64,000 nucleotides of DNA, from NCBI GenBank assembly GCA_016721625.1, contig JADKHR010000001.1:496001-560000 (forward strand), written 5' to 3'. Below are positions 7,862-14,979 of the stretch, piece after piece (the first letter of the stretch is position 1; every line of letters starts with the position of its first letter). The DNA comes from Elusimicrobiota bacterium. GTDB taxonomy: Bacteria; Elusimicrobiota; Elusimicrobia; FEN-1173. A program made the position numbers and the translations under genes. The notes beneath the pieces are model-generated. The model worked only from the letters and a program-made list of their open reading frames with translations. It was not told the DNA's origin and did no database searches.

Positions 7862-8703
7862 ATAGCTTCGGCCTCCGCTAGGGGCCGTCCCCGTTTGTAG
7901 GAGGGGCGGCCTCCGCTAGGGGCCGTCCCCGTTTGTAGGAGGGGGCGGGAACCGTTCCGCCCCACGCCCCGCTCCAAATCGCGAGAGAGTTGAAGCGGAC
8001 GGCCCGCGCGTTGGGCCCAGGTGAGGAGATGGGGAACCAGGTAACTATCGCCCCAGTCCGTGGTTAAGACATCCGGGTCCCATTCCTCCAGCCGCCGTTC
8101 CAGGCTTTCCAACTGGAGGGCGGGATCCCCTTCCAAGACATGGGTGATCCCCTCGTGTTGCAACACCAGCCCGCCGCGGGACGCGTGGTTCGGGTCCACC
8201 GCACCGGAAAATTCCGAACCCGCCAGGGCCAGGTGCAAGAACCGCAGGGGGGGAATGGAATAGTCCGTCGACCAGGGATCGTCCTGGAGAAAAAATCGGT
8301 TCAGGCGTCCGGCGCCAAATTCAAAGGTGCCGAAGGCCAGGGGGAAATGGCCCCGTTCGTAATGATAATGTTGAACGGGATGAAAGTCCGCGTTGTAGAG
8401 AAGAACCCCGGCCCGTTTTAACTTTTTGACCAGGGCCCCATGAAGCGGAGGAGGAACGCGAACTTCCCAGCCCGGGCGACGGATTTCGCAATAGAGGTCC
8501 GTGCCCTCTTGAGGGGCGATGGAGAGGGGGGCGCGGACCTCCGCCAAAAGGGGCCGGGCCCGAGCCCAGGAAGTGCCCTCCACAATGAAAGGGGCCCGCC
8601 ACGCATCAACAAAGCTGACCCGCCGACCATCCGCCAGGATGGCCCACACTCGCATCCCTTCAAAAACAGGATAGGCATCAAAGATCCACCCGTCGCAGAG
8701 CAT
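7858..8703 (-). CDS. Divergent family B DNA polymerase, N-terminal/exonuclease-like part
   Basis: 281 codons. It matches the N-terminal and 3'-5' exonuclease regions of family B polymerases in layout, but the Exo I position reads LRFLHLALAGSE (residues 153-164) where the catalytic DIE would be, so the first acidic pair is missing. The Exo II region DPDVLTTDWGDSYLVPHL retains Asp. Proofreading is probably lost. The final ~35 residues come from the 38-bp duplication. The stop overlaps the ATG of the polymerase part (ATGA). Its start overlaps the upstream small gene by 26 bases. Confidence 0.7.
   Translation of the reverse strand: MLCDGWIFDAYPVFEGMRVWAILADGRRVSFVDAWRAPFIVEGTSWARARPLLAEVRAPLSIAPQEGTDLYCEIRRPGWEVRVPPPLHGALVKKLKRAGVLLYNADFHPVQHYHYERGHFPLAFGTFEFGAGRLNRFFLQDDPWSTDYSIPPLRFLHLALAGSEFSGAVDPNHASRGGLVLQHEGITHVLEGDPALQLESLERRLEEWDPDVLTTDWGDSYLVPHLLTWAQRAGRPLQLSRDLERGVGRNGSRPLLQTGTAPSGGRPSYKRGRPLAEAEAI
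7869..7944. repeat. 38-bp perfect tandem duplication that breaks the polB frame
   Basis: Copies 7869-7906 and 7907-7944 match at all 38 positions. Each contains a palindrome with arms GGCC(G) around TCCGCTAGG, resembling a REP-type element. Because 38 is not a multiple of three, the second copy shifts the frame. With one copy deleted, the two polymerase halves join in frame through APSGGRSYMTYGRTVYQ with no stop codon. Confidence 0.95.
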
Positions 8704-8959
8704 CCGCGGACTCCTTCATCTCCAGCCGTTTTTCAAGTTCCGCCAACCGCGCGGCGAGGCCCAGGAGCATCGCCATCAGAATTCCCTCCATGGGGACCGG
8801 CCGGCTCGCCATGGACAGAGGCGCGGCGTGGCGTCGGGCGTAGCGCCACAACCCGTCCAAAACCTCCTGGTCCTCTTTGCGAAGCGCCCGGCGGAAACCG
8901 TTCCAGAGGGTCTCCTCCATATGAAGCGTTTGGACGATGGTCGGGAGCGTGCGGCCCAT
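8678..8959 (-). CDS. Small helical protein between RecA-like and PolB genes
   Basis: 93 residues starting MGRTLPTIVQTLHMEETLW, mostly helical and amphipathic, with a charged C-terminal segment (ARLAELEKRLEMKE) likely to form a coiled coil. No catalytic motif is visible. Its ATG overlaps the stop of the RecA-like gene (TAATG) and its 3' end overlaps the PolB start, so it is translationally coupled to both and probably a subunit or adaptor of the same complex. Function is unknown. Confidence 0.7.
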   Translation of the reverse strand: MGRTLPTIVQTLHMEETLWNGFRRALRKEDQEVLDGLWRYARRHAAPLSMASRPVPMEGILMAMLLGLAARLAELEKRLEMKESADALRRVDL

Positions 8960-9609
8960 TAGTTCTCCAGCACGGGGAGGCCCGTGCCGCTGATTCGGCC
9001 GGTCGCAGAGATTCCGACACTTGGGGGCGGGCCGCTCCCACGCGGCACTTCCGCTAACGCGGTCGCAGTGCCGCTGATGCGGGTCACGGTTTGGGCTTGA
9101 TCCAGGAGGAGCGCTGAAAAAAAACCACGGTCGGGGGGCGCCGGACGGTCCACTAGGAGGACCAGAACAGGCCCGGGCACATCGGCCAGGCCGAACCGTA
9201 GGCGGTCAAAGGCGCGCCGGGCGTCCTCAAGGGCCAAATCGGCGTCATAAAAAGGCGCCAGGGGGTCGGCCAGAACGACCGGCGCCACGGGAAGGCGAGG
9301 CAGTTTTCCGGCCACCAGGGCGGCCAGTTGGAAAGCGTTGAACGTCCGAGCCAGGTGAACCCGGGAAAGTGTCGCCCGGGGATCCAAACCCAAGACCTGG
9401 GCCGCCTTGGCAAAACCGTGGGCGTCAAAACGGTTGGCCGCGTCCACCCAGTAGACCTTGGCCGCCCCCTCGAGCAAGGGGCAAAGGGCCTCCAACACCC
9501 ATTGAGAAACCCCATGGGGCCCCCACACCACATGAAACCCCCGCGACCGCCCCGCGGGCAACCCCAACTTTTCGGAAACCAAACGGCTGGGGGGAGGCAG
9601 AGGGTTCAT
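8959..9609 (-). CDS. RecA/Rad51-like ATPase homologue with degenerate P-loop
   Basis: About 216 residues. The pattern of a P-loop position (VVWGPHGVSQWVLEAL), a first strand with acidic end (AKVYWVDAANRFD), an Arg/Phe segment (HLARTFNAFQLAALV) and a hydrophobic Walker B-like strand (APVVLADPLAPFYD) recalls the RecA/RadB core. The P-loop lacks the usual GK[ST], so ATP hydrolysis is doubtful, as in ImuA-type RecA homologues. I choose the ATG at 9609 rather than 9624, because the latter lies inside the operator-like palindrome. The C-terminus contains short repeated sequences. First gene of the PolB cassette. Confidence 0.55.
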   Translation of the reverse strand: MNPLPPPSRLVSEKLGLPAGRSRGFHVVWGPHGVSQWVLEALCPLLEGAAKVYWVDAANRFDAHGFAKAAQVLGLDPRATLSRVHLARTFNAFQLAALVAGKLPRLPVAPVVLADPLAPFYDADLALEDARRAFDRLRFGLADVPGPVLVLLVDRPAPPDRGFFSALLLDQAQTVTRISGTATALAEVPRGSGPPPSVGISATGRISGTGLPVLEN

Positions 9610-9635
9610 TCGACTACTATACATTTGTATACCTA
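9610..9635 (-). promoter_or_regulatory. Palindromic operator/promoter of the RecA-like/PolB cassette
   Basis: TATACATTTGTATA at 9618-9631 is an inverted repeat with 6-base arms. On the minus strand it runs into TGTATAGT, ending six bases before the preferred ATG. The same octamer lies seven bases before lexA. TATAGT is a plausible -10 element, so a repressor on the palindrome would block transcription. LexA control is inferred from the shared motif and gene content. Confidence 0.45.
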
Positions 9636-9722
9636 CAGAATCAAGTCCACCCCCAGGGCCCCATCCAATACGGCGACGTCGACCCCGCCACGTTGGGTGT
9701 AATCCATAATTATTGTTGTAAA

Positions 9723-11351
9723 ATGACCAACGACCACCGACGATCTATGAGCCATCGACCTAAAATATTGTTTTTTTCTGAAGCGGTGACGCTGGCCCAC
9801 GTGTCCCGCCCCTTGATGCTGATGGAAACCCTGGACCCGGACCGCTACGACCTGCATTTCGCCTGTGCGTTCCGTTACGAATCTTATTTTAATCTTAAAC
9901 GCTCCACCTACTGGCCGATGGAGAGCATTTCCTACGACGCGTTCATCAGCTCCATGAGCGGCGACAAATCAGCCTACGACGATGAACAGGTGGAAAGCTA
10001 CCTCGCCGAAGAAGACGCCCTGATCCGCGAAATTCAACCGGATTTGATTGTGAACGACGCGCGCTACACGCTCTGCATCAGCGCTCCCTCCGCGGGAATC
10101 CCACTCGTCAACATCAACAATTCCTACTGGAGCCCCTTCCGCAAGAATAAAGGGTTCCCGATCCCGGCCTATAAACGATCCGCCCTCTTCCAGATGTTTC
10201 CGCCGGCCCTGGCGGAGCGCCTCCTGCCCTTTGAGTTGGTCAAGCGCACGTTTCCGATCATGCGACCCTACTACCATTGGAAATTCCTGGCGCCGTTCAA
10301 CCGGGCCCGCCTCCGTCGGGGCCTTTCTCCTCTGCGGAGTATCGAAGCCATCAACACCTTCGGCGATTGGACGTTGTATTGCGATGTGCCGGCTCTCATT
10401 CCATTGAACCCCTTGTCGGCCACCCATCGGTTCCTGGGCCCGCTCCTATGGTCGCCGCCCGAAGCGCCGCCTTTGCCGACGATGGATCGATCGAAACCCA
10501 TCCTATACATCAGCCTCGGCTCTTCCAACGACGTGCCCCGATGCCGTGAAATCGTGGCGGACTTGGCCGAGTTGGACGTCCAACTACTGGTGGCGACCGC
10601 GAACCGGTTCTCTTTTCCCTCGTCGGACCGGGTGCATGCGGCTGAGTTTCTGCCGGGGGTCGACGCCTCCAAAGCGGCCGCGCTGGTGGTGTGCAGCGGC
10701 GGCAGCACGGCGGCCTACCAAGCGCTCTCGGTCGGGACGCCGGTTTTGGGCCTGCCCTCCAACACAGACCAACACCTGGCCATGGGAGGCATCGAGCGTT
10801 GGGGGGCGGGGCTTTCCATTCGGGCCGACCAGGCCACTCCCGCCAACGTGCGGGAAGCGGTGAAGCGAATCTTGGCGGATCCCGCCTTCAAACAACGGGC
10901 CGAGGCGTTGGCCCAACAATTTTCCGGGTTCGACGCGCGGAAACGCTTTCGGGCGTTCATGGACGAAATACTCCCCGCTCCCGGGGGACGCGCTGAACCC
11001 TCGAGCCACCTGCAAACCCTGCCGGACCGCCTCCGTCGACGAGCGGAACGGACGCCCGACCGGCCCGCCTTTTGGGGACTGACGGCGCGCCAACGGGGAG
11101 AAGCCCCGCAGACGTACGGCCAAGTTTGGGATCAAGTCCAGCGGCTGGCGGCCGCGCTTCGTGAGCGGGGGGTGGAGCGGGGAGAGCGGGTGGGTTTTTT
11201 GGCCGGGGTGGATCCCGCCTGGGAACTGTTGAACCTGGCGGTGATGTTGGCGGGCGGGCGTCGTGGTGGGGTTGGACCTCCACGATGCGCCCGATCGAGT
11301 CCGGAACGCGGCCCAACAGAGCGACATCAAAGCCTGGGTCGTTCAAAATGA
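9723..11351 (+). CDS. Glycosyltransferase (UGT/MGT type) fused to start of an acyl-AMP ligase; first part of a frameshifted fusion gene
   Basis: Residues 1-420 are a GT-B glycosyltransferase of the UGT/macrolide-type family: N-terminal ILFFSEAVTLAHVSRPL, donor-site signature CSGGSTAAYQALSVGTPVL followed by PSNTDQHLAMGG. After a short linker an AMP-binding domain begins (LPDRLRRRAERTPDRPAFWG, then TYGQVWDQVQRLAAALRERG). The frame breaks at about 11251-11259: GCGGGCGGGCGTC has one G too many, and reading continues one base later as AGGVVVGLDLHDAPD. Start at ATG 9723 or 9747 (MSHRPK). A paralogous glycosyltransferase lies at 62466-63686. Confidence 0.8.
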   Translation: MTNDHRRSMSHRPKILFFSEAVTLAHVSRPLMLMETLDPDRYDLHFACAFRYESYFNLKRSTYWPMESISYDAFISSMSGDKSAYDDEQVESYLAEEDALIREIQPDLIVNDARYTLCISAPSAGIPLVNINNSYWSPFRKNKGFPIPAYKRSALFQMFPPALAERLLPFELVKRTFPIMRPYYHWKFLAPFNRARLRRGLSPLRSIEAINTFGDWTLYCDVPALIPLNPLSATHRFLGPLLWSPPEAPPLPTMDRSKPILYISLGSSNDVPRCREIVADLAELDVQLLVATANRFSFPSSDRVHAAEFLPGVDASKAAALVVCSGGSTAAYQALSVGTPVLGLPSNTDQHLAMGGIERWGAGLSIRADQATPANVREAVKRILADPAFKQRAEALAQQFSGFDARKRFRAFMDEILPAPGGRAEPSSHLQTLPDRLRRRAERTPDRPAFWGLTARQRGEAPQTYGQVWDQVQRLAAALRERGVERGERVGFLAGVDPAWELLNLAVMLAGGRRGGVGPPRCARSSPERGPTERHQSLGRSK

Positions 11352-14118
11352 AAAAGTCCTCGCCGACTGGCCCGGCCTGTTCGAGGGAGCCCGCCTCGTC
11401 CTGCTCTTGAACGATCCCCCAACGCTTCCACCCGGCGACCAGGTGATCCCCTACCGTCGACTGCTGGACGGTCCGGCGTTGAGTCCCGTCCCCTGGCCCA
11501 ACCCGGACGACCTGGCCACCCTTATTTTCACCTCCGGCACGACGGGCGAACCCAAGGGGGTGCCCTATACCCACCGCCAACTGACCCACGCGGTGCGGGC
11601 CATCGCGCGGGCCTACCGGGGCCTGCCCGAAGGTTTTCAGTCGCTCTGTTGGTTGCCTCTCTCCAATTTGTTCCAGCGAATGGTAAACCTCTGCGCCATG
11701 GAACGTGGCGCTGTCATCACGTTTGTGCCCCACCCCAACCAATTGGTGGAGAGCCTGCCGCTGGTCCGGCCGGAATTGCTGATCGGCGTGCCCCGCTTCT
11801 ACGAAAAGCTGGAGGCAGGCATCCGCAACGCGGTGGCCGCCAAACCCTGGGGCGTTCAGGCACTCTTCCGCTGGAGCCTGGCGGTGGGAGCCGCCTACCG
11901 GACTGGTCGGCACGCCCATAACACCCTGAGGTTTTTTCTCTGGCCCCTGTATCAAACCCTAGACGGGCTGGTGTTGCGTGTTGTGCGGCAGCGGTTTGGG
12001 GGACGGCTCCGTTATTTGGTGTCCGGAGCGGCGGCCTTGAATCCCAAGACCATCCAGTTCTTCTGGGGTTTGGGGCTGTCGACCCTGGAGGCCTACGGCA
12101 CCAGCGAAAACGCCATCCCTATCGCGTTAAACCGGCCGGGGGCTTTTGCTTTCGGAACAACAGGTCAACCGCTGGGGCCCAACGAGGTTCAGATCGGGCC
12201 GGACCGAGAAGTGCTCGTCAAGGGGCCCAGTCTTTTTACCGGCTATTGGAACCAACCGCGGGAGGCGTCTCTCTTTCAAGGGAGTTATTTTCGGACAGGG
12301 GACGAAGGCCGATGGGAGCCTGGCGGGTTCTTGAAACTCCTGGGCCGGTTGTCGGAGATCATCAAGACATCCACCGGGCGACGGTTGGCCCCGGGACCCA
12401 TCGAACATCACTTCAAGGCAGTGCCTTTTGTCGATCAAGCCGTCGTCCTGGGCAACGGGCGGAAGGGCCCGGCTCTTTTGGTGACCATCGACCCGAGCCG
12501 TCTGGGCTTGACCGAAAACGCCGAAGGCGGGTTCTCTCCGGCCTTGAAAGAAAAAGTGGAGAAGGATTTGGTGGATCAAGCGGCTCGGCTGCCTTCCCTT
12601 TCACAACCCCTCGGTATCCTGGTGCTCCACCGGGCCTTTTCCGTCCTGCGGGGGGAAATCACTTCCAACCTTAAAATTCGACGGCGAGCAATTGAGCATC
12701 ACTACGGTTCCATTCTCGACACCCTTTACGAGGAGGCCGTGGGCGCCTCCGGCCCCACGGTGTGGTTCCTTTCCTCCAGCGACACCCGGATGCAGGAGTT
12801 CGCCACCCTTCCTGTCCTCCATCGCTTGAAAACGAGTGTTATCCTCCGGTGGATCAGCTTGGGATTTTTTTTCCTCCGCGCGGGAGCCGCGTATGCCAAA
12901 TACAGTTGGAACCTTTACCGCGCGCCCTGGAATTTCAAGAAATATCAATTCACCCTTTTTGAAACGCTCATTCGCCTGTTCCGCAACACGGTGGGCCCCC
13001 TGAAAGGCCCCCTGGTCAAAATCGGCCAAACCCTGAGTTTCGTCGACTTGGGGCTTCCCCCGGCCCTGCAAGGACTTTTGAGAGAGATCCAATACAAAAC
13101 CCAGCCCCTCTCCGCGAAAATCATTCGAAACATTATTCGCCGATCCCTGGGGAAAGACCCGAGAGACCTTTTCCTCGATTGGCACGACATCCCTTTGGCC
13201 TCGGCCAGCATCAGTCAAATTCATCTGGCTCGGTTAAAAGATGGACGGCGCGTGGCGGTGAAGGTAAGGTATCCGGGCATCGAACAGATTGTGAAATCCG
13301 ATTTGGTCGCCGTCAAGGCGCTCCTGCCCTTGGTTTCCGCCATGACGGGGGTTCGGAATGTTCGGGAAAATTTCGAGGAGGCCAAGCGCCTGCTTTTGGG
13401 CGAATGTGATTTTCGAAAAGAGTTGATTTTTATGAAACGGTTTAAAGCCATTTTCGCCGGCCACCCCCGTATTGTGATTCCCGCCGTTTACCCGGAGTTT
13501 TGTTCCAAGGACGTTTTGACGATGGACTACATCGAGGGGCAAAGTTATGCCGAATACAAGGCCACCGCGTCTCCTGCGGAAATTGACCTGGCCGGCGAGA
13601 CCATCTATGAAATGCTCGCGGTGAGCTCCCTCCGTCACGGCCTTTTTCAGGCGGATCCCCACCCCGGAAACTATATATTCCGAAACGGCCAAGTCTATTT
13701 CTTGGATTTTGGTTTTTGCAAAGAGTGGTCAAAGGAATTCGTTTCCCAATGGAAGCGGCAGACTCGAGCCGTCCTCAACAACGACCTCGCCGCCTTTTCG
13801 GACGCCACGGAAAAACTCGGGATGCGCCTGCAGGAAGGCCGAATGAATTACGAACAAATGTTGCGCGGCTTTCGAAATTCGGTTGAGCGGTTCCTCCTCG
13901 AAGATCGCCCCTTTCGCCTCACAACCGAATTCGTCAAAGAAGTCAACCGGGACCTCCAAAAACACGCGCTCAGCGCCCAGGGACTTTTCGTCTCCCCGGA
14001 AATGCTCGCTCAAGGTCGGCTTTTTTGGGGTCAGAATTCCCTCTACGCGGACCTCGGGTGTAACGTGAACTTTCACCGCATTATTCTCTCTGTGCTTAAC
14101 GAAGGGGAACACCCATGA
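11263..14118 (+). CDS. Acyl-AMP ligase fused to UbiB/ABC1 kinase-like domain; second part of the fusion gene
   Basis: The first ~490 residues complete a long-chain acyl-CoA synthetase-like adenylating domain: LIFTSGTTGEPKGVPYTH (ATP loop), EAYGTSENA, YFRTGDEGRW and GEITSNLKIRRR with the catalytic Lys. From about residue 560 a full UbiB/ABC1 atypical kinase follows: KIGQTLS, ASASISQIHLA (alanine-rich loop), RVAVKVRYPG, GECDFRKEL, QADPHPGNYIF and VYFLDFG. Whole restored polypeptide is about 1465 residues. UbiB-type proteins act on isoprenoid/lipid metabolism at membranes; the fusion suggests a glycolipid or quinone-like lipid pathway, which is inference. Stop overlaps the next ATG. Confidence 0.9.
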   Translation: MVGLDLHDAPDRVRNAAQQSDIKAWVVQNEKVLADWPGLFEGARLVLLLNDPPTLPPGDQVIPYRRLLDGPALSPVPWPNPDDLATLIFTSGTTGEPKGVPYTHRQLTHAVRAIARAYRGLPEGFQSLCWLPLSNLFQRMVNLCAMERGAVITFVPHPNQLVESLPLVRPELLIGVPRFYEKLEAGIRNAVAAKPWGVQALFRWSLAVGAAYRTGRHAHNTLRFFLWPLYQTLDGLVLRVVRQRFGGRLRYLVSGAAALNPKTIQFFWGLGLSTLEAYGTSENAIPIALNRPGAFAFGTTGQPLGPNEVQIGPDREVLVKGPSLFTGYWNQPREASLFQGSYFRTGDEGRWEPGGFLKLLGRLSEIIKTSTGRRLAPGPIEHHFKAVPFVDQAVVLGNGRKGPALLVTIDPSRLGLTENAEGGFSPALKEKVEKDLVDQAARLPSLSQPLGILVLHRAFSVLRGEITSNLKIRRRAIEHHYGSILDTLYEEAVGASGPTVWFLSSSDTRMQEFATLPVLHRLKTSVILRWISLGFFFLRAGAAYAKYSWNLYRAPWNFKKYQFTLFETLIRLFRNTVGPLKGPLVKIGQTLSFVDLGLPPALQGLLREIQYKTQPLSAKIIRNIIRRSLGKDPRDLFLDWHDIPLASASISQIHLARLKDGRRVAVKVRYPGIEQIVKSDLVAVKALLPLVSAMTGVRNVRENFEEAKRLLLGECDFRKELIFMKRFKAIFAGHPRIVIPAVYPEFCSKDVLTMDYIEGQSYAEYKATASPAEIDLAGETIYEMLAVSSLRHGLFQADPHPGNYIFRNGQVYFLDFGFCKEWSKEFVSQWKRQTRAVLNNDLAAFSDATEKLGMRLQEGRMNYEQMLRGFRNSVERFLLEDRPFRLTTEFVKEVNRDLQKHALSAQGLFVSPEMLAQGRLFWGQNSLYADLGCNVNFHRIILSVLNEGEHP

Positions 14119-14843
14119 ATGACACAAGCCGTCCCTCCAACATGTTCATGAGCTGGAGGGATCTCACCCTGTCCCCCTTGGTTTTGATCGGGACGAACGG
14201 CGCGGCGGTTTTCGCCGCCTGGAAAGTTCACCAACAATTTCACTTTGGACTCTTTGCGGGTGTTTTGACCTATGGGGCCGCCAACGTCATCCTCACGGTG
14301 GCATTCTTGCGGACCTTGGTGGCTCTCGTGGGCTTTAAGGACGGCCGATACGACCGAATTGAACATCCCTGGACCTTTTATTTCTTCAACCTCCACTCCT
14401 TGGTCTTAACGACCAACCTTTACCCATTTTATGAGAACATCCTTTTTGTTCCGTCAACCTTTCGTAAGTGGCTGTACAAATTACTGGGCTCGAAAATGGG
14501 AGAAGGCCTGATTCTTATTGCCGGGGAAATCCACGATCCATGTCTTGTCGCCGTGGAATCCGATGTCATCGTGGGGACCGGGGCGCTCATTTTCGGGCAT
14601 TTTTACACGGCCAAACGAGAATTGAGGCTGGGATCCGTCTTGATTCGGCGGGGCGCCTTAATCGGCGTGAATGCGGTTATTAGTCCGGGATGCGTTGTCG
14701 GAGAAAATGCCAGCGTGACCCCCGGTAGCATCCTCGCGCCTGAAACCGTTATTCCCGCCGGCGAGGTTTGGTCGGGAAATCCCGCCCAGAAGAATTTGAA
14801 ACTCTCGCCCAGAAATCCCTCCGACCCGAACGACCCTTTGTGA
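14115..14843 (+). CDS. Membrane-anchored hexapeptide-repeat acyltransferase
   Basis: 242 residues. Two hydrophobic segments (about residues 18-33 and 45-65) are followed by a left-handed beta-helix: DPCLVAVESDVIVGTGALIFGH, LGSVLIRRGALIGVNAVISPG, VVGENASVTPGSILAPETVIPAGEVWSGNPAQK, the usual end of LbH acyltransferases. It starts within the stop of the fusion gene (ATGA), so the two are translationally coupled. The context implies acyl transfer to a lipid or sugar made by the fusion enzyme; substrate unknown. Confidence 0.85.
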   Translation: MNDTSRPSNMFMSWRDLTLSPLVLIGTNGAAVFAAWKVHQQFHFGLFAGVLTYGAANVILTVAFLRTLVALVGFKDGRYDRIEHPWTFYFFNLHSLVLTTNLYPFYENILFVPSTFRKWLYKLLGSKMGEGLILIAGEIHDPCLVAVESDVIVGTGALIFGHFYTAKRELRLGSVLIRRGALIGVNAVISPGCVVGENASVTPGSILAPETVIPAGEVWSGNPAQKNLKLSPRNPSDPNDPL

Positions 14844-14979
14844 GAGGCCGACCGAAAACGTCCCTGCAACATGGGGCCCATGGCCATTCCCCAGACAGGA
14901 CTCCTTTCCAATAACAAGAGGAATATCGGGTTCAACCAGAAATGAAACGCCACGAAACCCGCCACTATCTGCCGGTCGG
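14844..14979. other. Short convergent intergenic region, possible lost C-terminus of the giant protein
   Basis: Lies between the LbH acyltransferase and the stop of the giant minus-strand protein. A neighbouring minus-strand frame here reads a plausible membrane segment (VAGFVAFHFWLNPIFLLLL), so the giant protein may have another frameshift near 14990 and end about 40 codons later. I see no clear terminator. Confidence 0.3.
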
